Part shown: positions 10,575-18,030 of the stretch, in pieces
Layout of the letters: every line of letters begins with the position of its first letter
Numbering within the stretch: position 1 is the stretch's first letter
Assembly: GCA_913020445.1 (NCBI GenBank)
Contig: CAJWAR010000035.1
Coordinates: 1-44,147, forward strand
Source of the DNA: an uncultured Rhodospirillaceae bacterium
GTDB lineage: Bacteria > Pseudomonadota > Alphaproteobacteria > Rhodospirillales > UBA2165
Length of the DNA stretch: 44,147 bases
Direction: 5' to 3'
Made by a program: the position numbers and the translations under genes
The notes under the pieces: model-generated
What the model was told of the DNA's origin: nothing
The model's database searches: none
What the model saw: the letters and a program-made list of their open reading frames with translations, nothing else

Positions 10575-10593
10575 TTGTTTGGGAATCAAACAA
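10575..10593. promoter_or_regulatory. Inverted repeat upstream of pckG (operator candidate)
   Basis: The arms TTGTTTG and CAAACAA are perfect complements separated by 5 bases, so the element spans 19 bp. It lies about 135 bases ahead of the pckG start codon and is flanked by an A/T tract. No coding sequence overlaps it. It does not match an operator I can name. The position suits repression or activation of gluconeogenesis, but that is inference. Confidence 0.4.
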
Positions 10594-10654
10594 AATTTTA
10601 AAAAAAATGTGGATAGATTATTGCCGGTGTTTTCAGCGGCAGAGATAAAAGAAA

Positions 10655-10996
10655 TTAGCCGTCGGTGCCGGTGGCTTTTTTATGCAGCGAATCAAGGGTG
10701 TGAATTTGGCGGGAAACTTCCTTGAGCGAGTCAGTGATGGCTTGCTCTTTGCCGGCACTGTGTTGCTGACTTACTTTAACAGCTTCAATGTCCTCGGTGA
10801 GCTCGCGGCAGGCGATGCCAATTTTTTTATAGCCTTCTTCCACTTCCCGGATGTTAGCCAGCAGCGAGGTAAACCGCTCATCGATATAGCGTTTGTTATT
10901 GGCCATCATGCGCCGGGTCATCTCGACGACAAACCATAAAACGCCAATTGATACGAATAAACTAACAAAAGAGAAAGTAACGATTAATACTGTCAT
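10655..10996 (-). CDS. Small membrane-anchored coiled-coil protein, unknown function
   Basis: This 113-residue protein has one N-terminal membrane segment (about residues 4-25, VTFSFVSLFVSIGVLWFVV) followed by a cytoplasmic, charged, heptad-like helix rich in Glu, Lys and Leu. There are no catalytic motifs. The topology resembles small chemoreceptor-stalk or division-accessory proteins, but no family is recognised. Upstream lies an AT-rich 190-base stretch that probably holds its promoter; downstream is the pckG regulatory region. No clear ribosome binding site precedes the ATG. Confidence 0.62.
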   Translation of the reverse strand: MTVLIVTFSFVSLFVSIGVLWFVVEMTRRMMANNKRYIDERFTSLLANIREVEEGYKKIGIACRELTEDIEAVKVSQQHSAGKEQAITDSLKEVSRQIHTLDSLHKKATGTDG

Positions 10997-11187
10997 AATA
11001 TACTACTAATAAAGCCCCAAATTTTTAAGTAATGGTTAAAAATTATTGCCCTGTTATATTTTTTTATTTAGCCCAATAATCAACATAAAGTGGTACGATA
11101 GCGGGGAATATATAATATATAGTATGAATATAATATTAAGCAATATTTTTTTATTTAAGTAAAACTAGATAAAATTTGAAGTATAGG
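10997..11187. other. AT-rich intergenic block
   Basis: These 191 bases between two minus-strand genes are strikingly A/T-rich, with tracts such as AATATATAATATATAG and several runs of T, unlike the balanced composition of the flanking genes. No reading frame of useful length is present. It probably contains the promoter of the small membrane protein gene on the minus strand and perhaps bends or binds nucleoid proteins. No precise element can be assigned. Confidence 0.45.
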
Positions 11188-11940
11188 TTAGGTCTTAGAG
11201 TTGCGCGCCTGCGCTGCCAATTCTACCAGCCGTTTCCGAACTTCACTTGCCGAGGTGCAATTGGCGGCAAAATTCAAGCGATGAATATTTTGCCCGCACA
11301 CCAGATCGCAGCCTTCCGGGTCAATGCCGATCAGGCGCCAATGTTTGCCGCGTTTGCCGAGCAACTTATTGCCGTAGAGCCGCAGGGCATCGGCATGGTC
11401 GGCGTTCATATGGGCGATGATATCTGGTTCACTATCCGCTATGTCAGCCCATTCCGCCTTGGCCAGTAGCGCCTTACGCTTATTGATCCAGGCGGCGCGG
11501 GCAAAGCCGCCGACAAAATGAAACTTCTCAACGCTCATTTTATAGAAATTAAAATCGCCAAAGCCGGCATAAAGACTGGCCCGGGGATGGCGATTGAGAA
11601 AGCGGGCGTGCAGTCTTTTGTCATGGGTTTTTTTGAGCCGCCCCACGACACTAACGCGGGGTCCTTCCTGGGGATTGGCGTAGCCGGCGGTGCCATCAAA
11701 CAAAATGGCGGAACGTGCATCGGCTTGAATATTTTGCGCATGATAAGCGATATCCGAGAGCATCAGCACCGGCGAGCAATCCCAGGCCGTCACGGTGGTG
11801 ACCATCGAGCTCGACGGCCAGCCGGCAAAGGAATTGTCTGCCGGATTGGCGAGGGTGTTGAGATATGCCTTGCGGGCGCTTCTAATTATTTGCCGGGAGG
11901 TTTGAATTGCGGAAAGGTTTTTTTCTCTTTGCTCGGCCAT
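11188..11940 (-). CDS. HugZ-family haem utilisation / pyridoxamine-phosphate-oxidase-like protein
   Basis: This protein of about 250 residues has two parts. The first is an N-terminal split-barrel of the pyridoxamine 5'-phosphate oxidase type, recognisable from SSSMVTTVTAWDCSPVLMLSDIAYHAQNI written across the fold start. The second is a C-terminal DUF2470 domain with IIAHMNADHADAL. This pair is typical of HugZ-type proteins, some of which degrade haem to release iron. The GF-rich middle (LYAGFGDFNFYKM) also fits. ATG 11940 is the conservative start; a TTG two codons earlier has better spacing from AAGG. The gene diverges from the chvI response regulator, and both face a shared palindromic promoter region. 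Confidence 0.82.
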   Translation of the reverse strand: MAEQREKNLSAIQTSRQIIRSARKAYLNTLANPADNSFAGWPSSSMVTTVTAWDCSPVLMLSDIAYHAQNIQADARSAILFDGTAGYANPQEGPRVSVVGRLKKTHDKRLHARFLNRHPRASLYAGFGDFNFYKMSVEKFHFVGGFARAAWINKRKALLAKAEWADIADSEPDIIAHMNADHADALRLYGNKLLGKRGKHWRLIGIDPEGCDLVCGQNIHRLNFAANCTSASEVRKRLVELAAQARNSKT

Positions 11941-11987
11941 TATCAATATTTACCTTAGTTGTGTCCTGCCATATTTGAACTATATTT

Positions 11988-12034
11988 TTGACACAATTGC
12001 TGTGTCAATTTAGCCTATACCTGTTCGGAGGCTA
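11988..12034. promoter_or_regulatory. Divergent promoter with palindrome between hugZ-like gene and chvI
   Basis: TTGACACA (11988-11995) and TGTGTCAA (12001-12008) form an inverted repeat with a 5-base centre. Each arm also supplies a -35-like TTGACA. On the plus strand it is followed after 17 bases by TAGCCT; on the minus strand ATATAGT follows at 17-18 bases. The element is therefore either two overlapping divergent -35 boxes or an operator covering both. Just downstream, TAGCCT/AGGCTA (12011-12034) forms a second inverted repeat, and CTATACC occurs twice, at 12015 and 12032. Confidence 0.55.
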
Positions 12035-12100
12035 TACCATAGTTTTTTGCCTCATAATTGAATAGGATTGTGTTTAACATCAAAATGTAAAGGTGTACCA

Positions 12101-12817
12101 GTGTCTCAATCCATTGCTCTCGTTGATGATGATCGAAATATCTTAACTTCCGTATCCATCGCGCTTGAAGCCGAAGGGTTTAACGTCGAAACTTATGTCG
12201 ATGGCAGCGAAGCCTTGCGGGGTCTTTCGCAAAAGCCGGTCGATCTGGCGGTGCTCGATATTAAGATGCCGCGGATGGATGGCATGGAATTGTTGGGTAA
12301 AATTCGGGAAAAAAGCGCCGTACCGGTTATTTTTCTGACCTCAAAAGACGATGAGATCGATGAGGTGCTTGGCCTCCGAATGGGGGCCGATGATTATATC
12401 AAAAAGCCGTTTTCCCAACGCTTGCTGATTGAACGCATTCGGGCACTATTGCGGCGCCGCGAATTGGATACCAGTACCGGTCCCGACGGCACGGCTGAGG
12501 AAGTTATCCGCCGCGGTGAGCTCATCATGGACCCAGGCCGTCACCAATGCAGCTGGAAAGGCAAACCGGTCAACTTAACGGTTACCGAATTCTTGTTACT
12601 GAAATCCTTGGCGACCCGGCCGGGCCATGTCAAAAACCGTGATCAATTGATTGATGCGGCTTACGGTGAGCATATTTACGTCGATGACCGGACCATCGAC
12701 AGTCATGTCAAACGCTTGCGGAAAAAATTCCGCGCGGTCGATAGTGAGTTTAGTGAGATCGAAACGCTTTATGGTGTTGGCTATCGATATCAAGAGAGTG
12801 CGGCCGGTACCAATTAA
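12101..12817 (+). CDS. chvI: ChvI-type response regulator
   Basis: This OmpR-family regulator has about 238 residues. The receiver domain has the acidic pocket LVDDD, phospho-acceptor Asp53 ([10 protein letters not shown]), the TSKDD switch and the KKPF lysine. A winged-helix DNA-binding domain follows, with [15 protein letters not shown] and a late [16 protein letters not shown] recognition region. The GTG at 12101 was chosen because AAAGG lies 7 bases upstream; the open frame continues 11 codons further but without a ribosome binding site. Its partner kinase chvG begins 30 bases later. In alphaproteobacteria this pair senses acidity and envelope stress and controls envelope and exopolysaccharide genes; the same role here is inferred from synteny. 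Confidence 0.93.
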   Translation: MSQSIALVDDDRNILTSVSIALEAEGFNVETYVDGSEALRGLSQKPVDLAVLDIKMPRMDGMELLGKIREKSAVPVIFLTSKDDEIDEVLGLRMGADDYIKKPFSQRLLIERIRALLRRRELDTSTGPDGTAEEVIRRGELIMDPGRHQCSWKGKPVNLTVTEFLLLKSLATRPGHVKNRDQLIDAAYGEHIYVDDRTIDSHVKRLRKKFRAVDSEFSEIETLYGVGYRYQESAAGTN

Positions 12818-12847
12818 CTGCAGCAGTTAAATGAGATAGGGTTAACT

Positions 12848-14473
12848 TTGCATTCAGGGGAAAAATCGCAGGTAAAATCGCAGGCAAATACCGGGGCCGA
12901 AAGCAATAGTCCAAAGCGATCAGGCATGTCTCCCATCACCCGCCGGATCTTGGCGATTAATGTTCTGGCCTTGGCCCTGCTGGTTGTCGGCCTGCTATTT
13001 GTCGGCCAATACCGCCAAGGCTTAATCGACAGCGAGCTTGCGGCGCTCAATATTCAGGCAAAATTGTTTGCTGCTGCCATTGGTGAGGCGGCAGTTGGCA
13101 ATCAGGGCACCAAGCAACATGTGCTGGCTGAGCGCGCCCGCCAAATTGTCCGGCGGTTGTCATTAACCACGGGGACCTACACCCAGCTTATACTGGCCAA
13201 CGGCAAAGTGTTAACCGACAGCCGCATGCTGGGTGGGCGCGGCGGCGCGGTTCAAGTTGAGGAATTACCGCCACCCAAAACCGATAACGGCATGACGGAA
13301 CGGCTCGCCAACAGCTTTGAAGATTTACTGCGCCGCTTATTGCGGGATAGCACCCACACCACAGATCTATCTGTAGCGACAAAAATGGCGCTCAAAGGTG
13401 AGCTTGGAACGGCCATCCAATCGCAAGTAAATGGTACGCTCAGCTTAAGTGTGGCGGTGCCGGTCCAGCGCTATAAACAAGTGCTGGCAGCTTTGACGCT
13501 GACTAAAGATTCGCGCCAGATCGATGAAGCTGTCTTTCAAGTGCGGCTCGATATTTTCAAGGTATTTGGCATTGTCCTATTGGTCACGGTGTTGCTGTCG
13601 ATTTATCTTGCCAGCACTATTGCCCGCCCATTGAAACGTCTCGCCGTCGCGACCGAGCAAATTCGATCCGGCCACTCCCGGCACTATGCAATCCCTGATT
13701 TGATGGCGCGTAAAGACGAGATTGGCGAGCTTGGCAATATGTTGAACGTCATGACCGAAGCGTTATGGCAGCGGATGGATGCCATTGAACGGTTTGCTGC
13801 TGATGTCGCCCATGAGATTAAGAATCCCCTGACATCACTGCGCAGTGCGGTTGAAACAGTGTCGCGCATCGAAGATCCTGACCAACAGAAAAAACTGATG
13901 TCGATCATCCTTGATGATATTCAGCGGCTTGACCGGCTAATCTCAGATATATCTGATGCGTCGCGATTGGATGCGGAATTATCGCGGGCAAAAATGGCAC
14001 CGGTTAATCTTAATGGCCTGCTTGAGACATTGGTCGATCTGCATAACGTGACGATTGATGAACATGGTATCAATTTGAATTTAATCCGGGAAAATACCGG
14101 AGAATTGATAATCTTCGGTTTGGAGGACCGCATCGTTCAGGTTTTCCGTAACCTCATCGGCAATGCGGTTAGCTTCAGCCCGGATAATGCCAGTATCACC
14201 CTGCGGGTCTCGACCGAGGAGGCGTTGGTTAAAATCTGTGTCGAAGATGAAGGTCCAGGCCTGACACCCGGAACCGAAGAAAGCATTTTTGACCGGTTTT
14301 ATCAGGAGCGGCCGGATCGTGAAAAATTCGGTACTCATTCCGGATTGGGACTAAGCATCTCCAAGCAGATTATCGACGTTCACGGCGGTGAAATTTCCGC
14401 TCAAAATAGCCTCAATGAAGCGGCTGAGATTACCGGCGCTTGTTTTATTGTCCGGCTGCCGCAAGCAGAGTAA
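12848..14473 (+). CDS. chvG: ChvG/ExoS-type sensor histidine kinase
   Basis: This 541-residue membrane kinase has a first membrane segment at about residues 34-54, a periplasmic sensor region of roughly 180 residues, a second membrane segment near residues 238-256, and a HAMP linker (ARPLKRLAVATEQI). The catalytic core has phospho-acceptor His322 in VAHEIKNPLTSL, an N-box near FRNLIGNAVSFS, and the G-boxes VEDEGPGL and SGLGLSI. The start is a TTG at 12848, with AGATAGGG about 6 bases upstream; ATG 12926 (MSPITRRIL) is the main alternative. It is followed at once by the hprK-rapZ-PTS genes, an arrangement known from many alphaproteobacteria. Confidence 0.92.
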   Translation: MHSGEKSQVKSQANTGAESNSPKRSGMSPITRRILAINVLALALLVVGLLFVGQYRQGLIDSELAALNIQAKLFAAAIGEAAVGNQGTKQHVLAERARQIVRRLSLTTGTYTQLILANGKVLTDSRMLGGRGGAVQVEELPPPKTDNGMTERLANSFEDLLRRLLRDSTHTTDLSVATKMALKGELGTAIQSQVNGTLSLSVAVPVQRYKQVLAALTLTKDSRQIDEAVFQVRLDIFKVFGIVLLVTVLLSIYLASTIARPLKRLAVATEQIRSGHSRHYAIPDLMARKDEIGELGNMLNVMTEALWQRMDAIERFAADVAHEIKNPLTSLRSAVETVSRIEDPDQQKKLMSIILDDIQRLDRLISDISDASRLDAELSRAKMAPVNLNGLLETLVDLHNVTIDEHGINLNLIRENTGELIIFGLEDRIVQVFRNLIGNAVSFSPDNASITLRVSTEEALVKICVEDEGPGLTPGTEESIFDRFYQERPDREKFGTHSGLGLSISKQIIDVHGGEISAQNSLNEAAEITGACFIVRLPQAE

Positions 14474-14483
14474 TCTCAAGCCT

Positions 14484-14918
14484 ATGATCCAGCTTCATGC
14501 AACCGCTATCGCCATTGAGGGACAAGGCGTGTTAATCCGCGGGCCCTCGGATAGCGGTAAATCCGACCTGGCTTTGCGGCTGATTGATGATGGCGCACAA
14601 CTGGTGGCGGATGACCGGGTCAATGTTGCGTGCGTCGAAAATTACTTAAGCATTTCCGCACCCGACAACCTTAAAGGTCTCATCGAAGTGCGCGGTGTCG
14701 GTGTAGTCAATATCGGTGCTGTTGATAAAGCGGCACTTAAACTAATCATCGATTTAAAACCGGGGGCGGATATTGACCGCCTGCCGGAACCGAGGGAAGA
14801 AATCCTTGAGGGTGTCGCCGTCCAGGTTCTTGAGCTCAACCCGTTCGAGGCTTCTGCCGTGGCCAAAATAAAAATGGCGTTGCGGATTCAAGAAGGAAAG
14901 GTCACCCTGGTCGAATGA
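14484..14918 (+). CDS. hprK: Short HPr kinase/phosphorylase
   Basis: This 144-residue protein contains only the catalytic domain of HPr kinase and lacks the N-terminal domain found in Firmicutes. That short form is usual in alphaproteobacteria. The Walker A loop GPSDSGKSD lies at residues 20-28, LVADDRV supplies acidic catalytic residues, and the family signature GLIEVRGVG is present. It phosphorylates HPr on serine, and HPr is encoded two genes downstream with Ser46 intact. The open frame extends upstream into chvG, but ATG 14484 gives the normal family start (IQLHATAIA). It overlaps rapZ by 4 bases (ATGA). Confidence 0.93.
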   Translation: MIQLHATAIAIEGQGVLIRGPSDSGKSDLALRLIDDGAQLVADDRVNVACVENYLSISAPDNLKGLIEVRGVGVVNIGAVDKAALKLIIDLKPGADIDRLPEPREEILEGVAVQVLELNPFEASAVAKIKMALRIQEGKVTLVE

Positions 14919-15811
14919 TGTCAGAGAATTCTGAGTCACAAGATAAAATTCAGGCGGTGATTGTCACTGGCATGTCGGGTGCCGGCAAAACCTCAGCGCT
15001 GAAAGCCTTGGAAGATTTAAGTTTTGAAGCGGTCGACAATGTGCCGCTGTCACTGCTTGAAGCGATAATTACCGGCGGCCAGGCGCAGCTGAATGTGCCA
15101 GGATTTGAACGTCCGGTGGCGGTCGGTGTCGATATTCGAACCCGTGATTTTAATGTCGATGAATTCCTAAACCGCTTGGACCAGATTACCAACAGTTTTG
15201 ATATCCATGCCAGCCTGCTATTTGTCGATTGCGATGACGACGTCTTGCTGCGGCGCTATGAAGAAACCCGCCATCGTCATCCGATGGCAATGGACCGACC
15301 GGTCGCTGACGGCATTCAGCGGGAACGCAAACTCGTCTCGCCATTGCGACAGCGCGCCGATCTGGTCATCGACACGACGGCAATTGGACCGGGCGAGCTC
15401 AAGACCATCCTGCAGGCGCAATTCGCCAGCGAAGCCAAACACGAGCTTACGGTGTTTGTGACATCGTTTTCGTATCGTCAGGGTTTGCCGCGCGAAGCTG
15501 ATCTGGTTTTTGACGCGCGGTTTTTACGCAACCCGCATTATGAAAGTGATTTGCGCGAGCTGAGCGGTCGGGATGAGGCTGTCGGGGCCTACATAAGAGA
15601 GGACGAAGCCTATCAGCCATTTTTCGAAAATCTAACCCAAATGCTTAAACCTTTGATGCCGCGCTTTGAAGCCGAAGGTAAAAGTTATTTGACCATCGCT
15701 ATTGGCTGTACGGGTGGCCGTCACCGGTCGGTTTTCGTTGCAGAACAACTCGCAATGTGGTTTGACAAAGCAGGCCTGCAGGCGCAATTAAATCACAGAG
15801 AATTAGAGTAG
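14915..15811 (+). CDS. rapZ: RNase adapter / nucleotide-binding protein RapZ
   Basis: This 298-residue protein matches the full-length RapZ (YvcJ/YhbJ) family. It has an N-terminal P-loop GMSGAGKTSA at residues 19-28, a second nucleotide-binding region around VDCDDDVLLRRYEETRHRHP, and the conserved C-terminal block IGCTGGRHRSVF. In enterobacteria RapZ binds a small RNA and guides RNase E to control amino-sugar synthesis. In alphaproteobacteria the target is less clear. Two consecutive ATG codons are possible starts; the first overlaps the hprK stop, suggesting translational coupling. It ends in TAG, which shows amber is a normal stop in this genome. Confidence 0.94.
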   Translation: MMSENSESQDKIQAVIVTGMSGAGKTSALKALEDLSFEAVDNVPLSLLEAIITGGQAQLNVPGFERPVAVGVDIRTRDFNVDEFLNRLDQITNSFDIHASLLFVDCDDDVLLRRYEETRHRHPMAMDRPVADGIQRERKLVSPLRQRADLVIDTTAIGPGELKTILQAQFASEAKHELTVFVTSFSYRQGLPREADLVFDARFLRNPHYESDLRELSGRDEAVGAYIREDEAYQPFFENLTQMLKPLMPRFEAEGKSYLTIAIGCTGGRHRSVFVAEQLAMWFDKAGLQAQLNHRELE

Positions 15812-15826
15812 GGATTTAGTCAAACA

Positions 15827-16231
15827 ATGATCGGATTGGTTCTTGTCACTCATGGCCATTTAGCGGATGAGCTTATCGCCGCCATGGAACATGTTGTTGG
15901 ACCACAGGAAAATGTCGCCGCCATCTGCATTGGCGCGGATGATGATATGGAACAGCGTCGGGTGGATATTCTAAATGCGGTCAACGAGGTAAGCTCGGAA
16001 GATGGTGTTGTGCTGTTAACCGACATGTTTGGCGGCACGCCGTCAAATTTGGCGATTTCAGTGATGGATCGCGCCAATGCCGAGGTTATCGCCGGCGTCA
16101 ATCTGCCGATGCTGGTTAAATTTGCCAGCTGCCGCGATAAATGCGATCTCGAAGAATGCGTCACTAAAGCCCAGGAGGCCGGCAAAAAATATATCAATGT
16201 CGCCTCACAACTTCTCGCCAAAGACAAATAA
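15827..16231 (+). CDS. PTS EIIA protein, mannose family
   Basis: This 134-residue protein is a stand-alone EIIA of the mannose class. The phospho-accepting histidine is His9 in LVTHGHLADE, and the family motif FGGTPSNLA follows near the middle. In alphaproteobacteria this EIIA receives phosphate from HPr but has no matching sugar permease. It acts as a regulator, often called ManX or EIIA-Ntr-like. The gene lies 15 bases after rapZ and 20 before HPr. No EIIB, EIIC or EI gene is in the window, which supports a regulatory rather than transport role. Confidence 0.93.
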   Translation: MIGLVLVTHGHLADELIAAMEHVVGPQENVAAICIGADDDMEQRRVDILNAVNEVSSEDGVVLLTDMFGGTPSNLAISVMDRANAEVIAGVNLPMLVKFASCRDKCDLEECVTKAQEAGKKYINVASQLLAKDK

Positions 16232-16251
16232 CAAGTGGGCGGATTGAGCCG

Positions 16252-16518
16252 GTGAGTAAAGCCACCCTGACAATTTGTAATGAACGCGGGCTCCATGCGC
16301 GGGCGGCGGCACGATTTGTCAAACTCGTTGGCGAATTTGACGCCGATGTGCTGGTTGCCAAAGACGGCCAGGAAGTATCCGGCTTATCGATTATGGGGTT
16401 GATGATGCTGGCTGCTGCTCCCGGTGATAAGATTGCCGTCAGCGCTACCGGAAAGGACGAGAAATCTGTTCTGCAGGCGCTGGCAAAACTGGTCAAAAAT
16501 AAGTTTGAAGAAATCTAA
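16252..16518 (+). CDS. ptsH: HPr phosphocarrier protein
   Basis: This 88-residue protein is a canonical HPr. His15 (ERGLHARAA) accepts phosphate from enzyme I and passes it to EIIA. Ser46 (GLSIMGLMML) is the HprK target and is correctly placed, so both control inputs are present. It starts at GTG 16252, close to the EIIA stop; the upstream ribosome binding site is weak. It closes the chvI-chvG-hprK-rapZ-EIIA-HPr run. The enzyme I gene (ptsP) must be elsewhere. It could also be named npr, since the system is of the regulatory type. Confidence 0.94.
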   Translation: MSKATLTICNERGLHARAAARFVKLVGEFDADVLVAKDGQEVSGLSIMGLMMLAAAPGDKIAVSATGKDEKSVLQALAKLVKNKFEEI

Positions 16519-16595
16519 GTTTAGCGATTATTTTGTCCTAAAACCTTGAAATTGCTGCGATACATCTTAGCTCTTGTATAGAGACGGGCTGGCTG

Positions 16596-16672
16596 ATACA
16601 TCCCACCAAAATCTAGTGGCAAATTTCAGTACCACATATATTTAATGCCACCTCTCAGCTCAGGAGAATAGA
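16596..16672 (+). promoter_or_regulatory. ahcY leader with alternative short pairings
   Basis: In the 154-base gap before ahcY, GTGGCA (16616-16621) can pair with TGCCAC (16646-16651). Alternatively its GTGG can pair with CCAC at 16603-16606 or 16632-16635. The ribosome binding site CAGGAG follows at 16661-16666. Competing stems just ahead of a ribosome binding site could be regulatory. However, the stems are short, and the core of known SAH riboswitches was looked for and not seen. Confidence 0.25.
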
Positions 16673-17959
16673 ATGTCTGATTACAAAGTTGCTGATATTT
16701 CTTTAGCCGATTGGGGCCGTAAAGAAATCGCTATTGCCGAGACCGAAATGCCGGGCTTGATGGCGCTGCGCGAAGAATATGCCGGCAAAAATCCGCTTAA
16801 AGGTGCGCGCATTGTCGGCTGCCTCCACATGACCATTCAAACCGCTGTGTTGATGGAAACGCTGGTTGATTTAGGCGCTGAGCTGCGCTGGTCGTCGTGC
16901 AACATCTTTTCGACCCAGGATCATGCCGCGGCCGCGATGGCCGATGCCGGCATTCCAACTTTTGCCTGGAAAGGCGAAACTGACGAGGAGTTCTGGTGGT
17001 GCATTGATCAGACCATTCATGGCCCCGATGGCTGGGTGCCCAACATGATTTTGGATGATGGCGGTGATCTGACCCTGGTGATGCATGAAAAAACACCGGA
17101 ACTGCTGGCTGATGTAAAAGGTCTTTCCGAAGAAACCACGACCGGCGTTCACCGGCTTTATGAAATGGAAAAAGACGGCTCGTTGAAAGTGCCGGCGTTT
17201 AACGTCAATGATTCGGTGACCAAATCCAAATTTGATAATCTTTATGGCTGCCGGGAAAGTCTGGTTGATGGCATCAAACGTGCCACCGATGTGATGGTCG
17301 CCGGTAAATGCGCCGTCGTCGCCGGTTTTGGCGATGTTGGTAAGGGCTCTGCCGCTTCGCTTCGTAATCAAGGTGCGCGGGTGCTGGTCACCGAGATCGA
17401 TCCGATCTGTGCGCTGCAAGCTTCAATGGAAGGTTATGAAGTTGTCACCATGGACGAGGTGGCACCGATTGGCGATATCTTTGTTACCACAACCGGTAAC
17501 ATCGACATTATTACCATCGACCACATGCGCGCCATGAAAGACCGGGCGATTGTCTCCAATATCGGCCATTTCGATTCCGAAATTCAGGTCGAAGCGCTGC
17601 GTAATCTCAAATGGCACAACGTTAAACCACAGGTCGATGAAATTGAATTCCCAGATGGTAAGCGGATCATATTGCTGGCTGAGGGCCGTCTGGTGAATTT
17701 GGGTTGCGCCACCGGTCATCCGAGTTTCGTCATGTCGGCATCTTTCACCAATCAGGTGTTGGCGCAGATCGAACTGTGGGAGAACGCGCATTCATACGAA
17801 AACAAAGTTTATGTTCTGCCGAAGAATTTAGACGAGAAAGTAGCGCATTTACATCTCGCCAAACTCAATGTCCGCTTGACCGAGCTGACCAAAGAGCAGG
17901 CCGACTATATCAGCGTTTCCCAAGCCGGACCGTACAAACCGGAACATTATCGGTACTGA
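16673..17959 (+). CDS. ahcY: Adenosylhomocysteinase
   Basis: This 428-residue enzyme hydrolyses S-adenosylhomocysteine to adenosine and homocysteine, removing the inhibitory product of methyltransferases. The sequence is typical throughout: [16 protein letters not shown] near the N-terminus, [16 protein letters not shown], the NAD-binding [16 protein letters not shown] with a GxGxxG core, the [10 protein letters not shown] loop, and the C-terminal sequence ending in [10 protein letters not shown], whose Lys and Tyr contact the NAD of the partner subunit. AGGAG lies 6 bases before the ATG. A long hairpin follows the stop codon. Confidence 0.98.
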   Translation: MSDYKVADISLADWGRKEIAIAETEMPGLMALREEYAGKNPLKGARIVGCLHMTIQTAVLMETLVDLGAELRWSSCNIFSTQDHAAAAMADAGIPTFAWKGETDEEFWWCIDQTIHGPDGWVPNMILDDGGDLTLVMHEKTPELLADVKGLSEETTTGVHRLYEMEKDGSLKVPAFNVNDSVTKSKFDNLYGCRESLVDGIKRATDVMVAGKCAVVAGFGDVGKGSAASLRNQGARVLVTEIDPICALQASMEGYEVVTMDEVAPIGDIFVTTTGNIDIITIDHMRAMKDRAIVSNIGHFDSEIQVEALRNLKWHNVKPQVDEIEFPDGKRIILLAEGRLVNLGCATGHPSFVMSASFTNQVLAQIELWENAHSYENKVYVLPKNLDEKVAHLHLAKLNVRLTELTKEQADYISVSQAGPYKPEHYRY

Positions 17960-17975
17960 TAAATTATTGAATTCG

Positions 17976-18023
17976 TTTTAGGCCAGTCTGCCCACTTGTT
18001 ACGGTGCGCGGAGAGGCCTAAAA
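17976..18023 (+). terminator. Long hairpin after ahcY / in the leader of the downstream kinase
   Basis: TTTTAGGCC (17976-17984) pairs perfectly with GGCCTAAAA (18015-18023). Inside, after a 2x2 internal loop, TCTGC pairs with GCGGA, and CAC with GTG. A short TTT follows. It may terminate the ahcY transcript. It also covers GAGAGG, the only ribosome-binding-site-like sequence ahead of the GTG at 18031, so it could instead limit translation of the kinase. Confidence 0.55.
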
Positions 18024-18030
18024 TTTATCC

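Noticed and set aside
16519..16672. Classical SAH or SAM riboswitch before ahcY
   Set aside because: The conserved cores of the known classes were looked for by eye and not seen; only short alternative stems are present.
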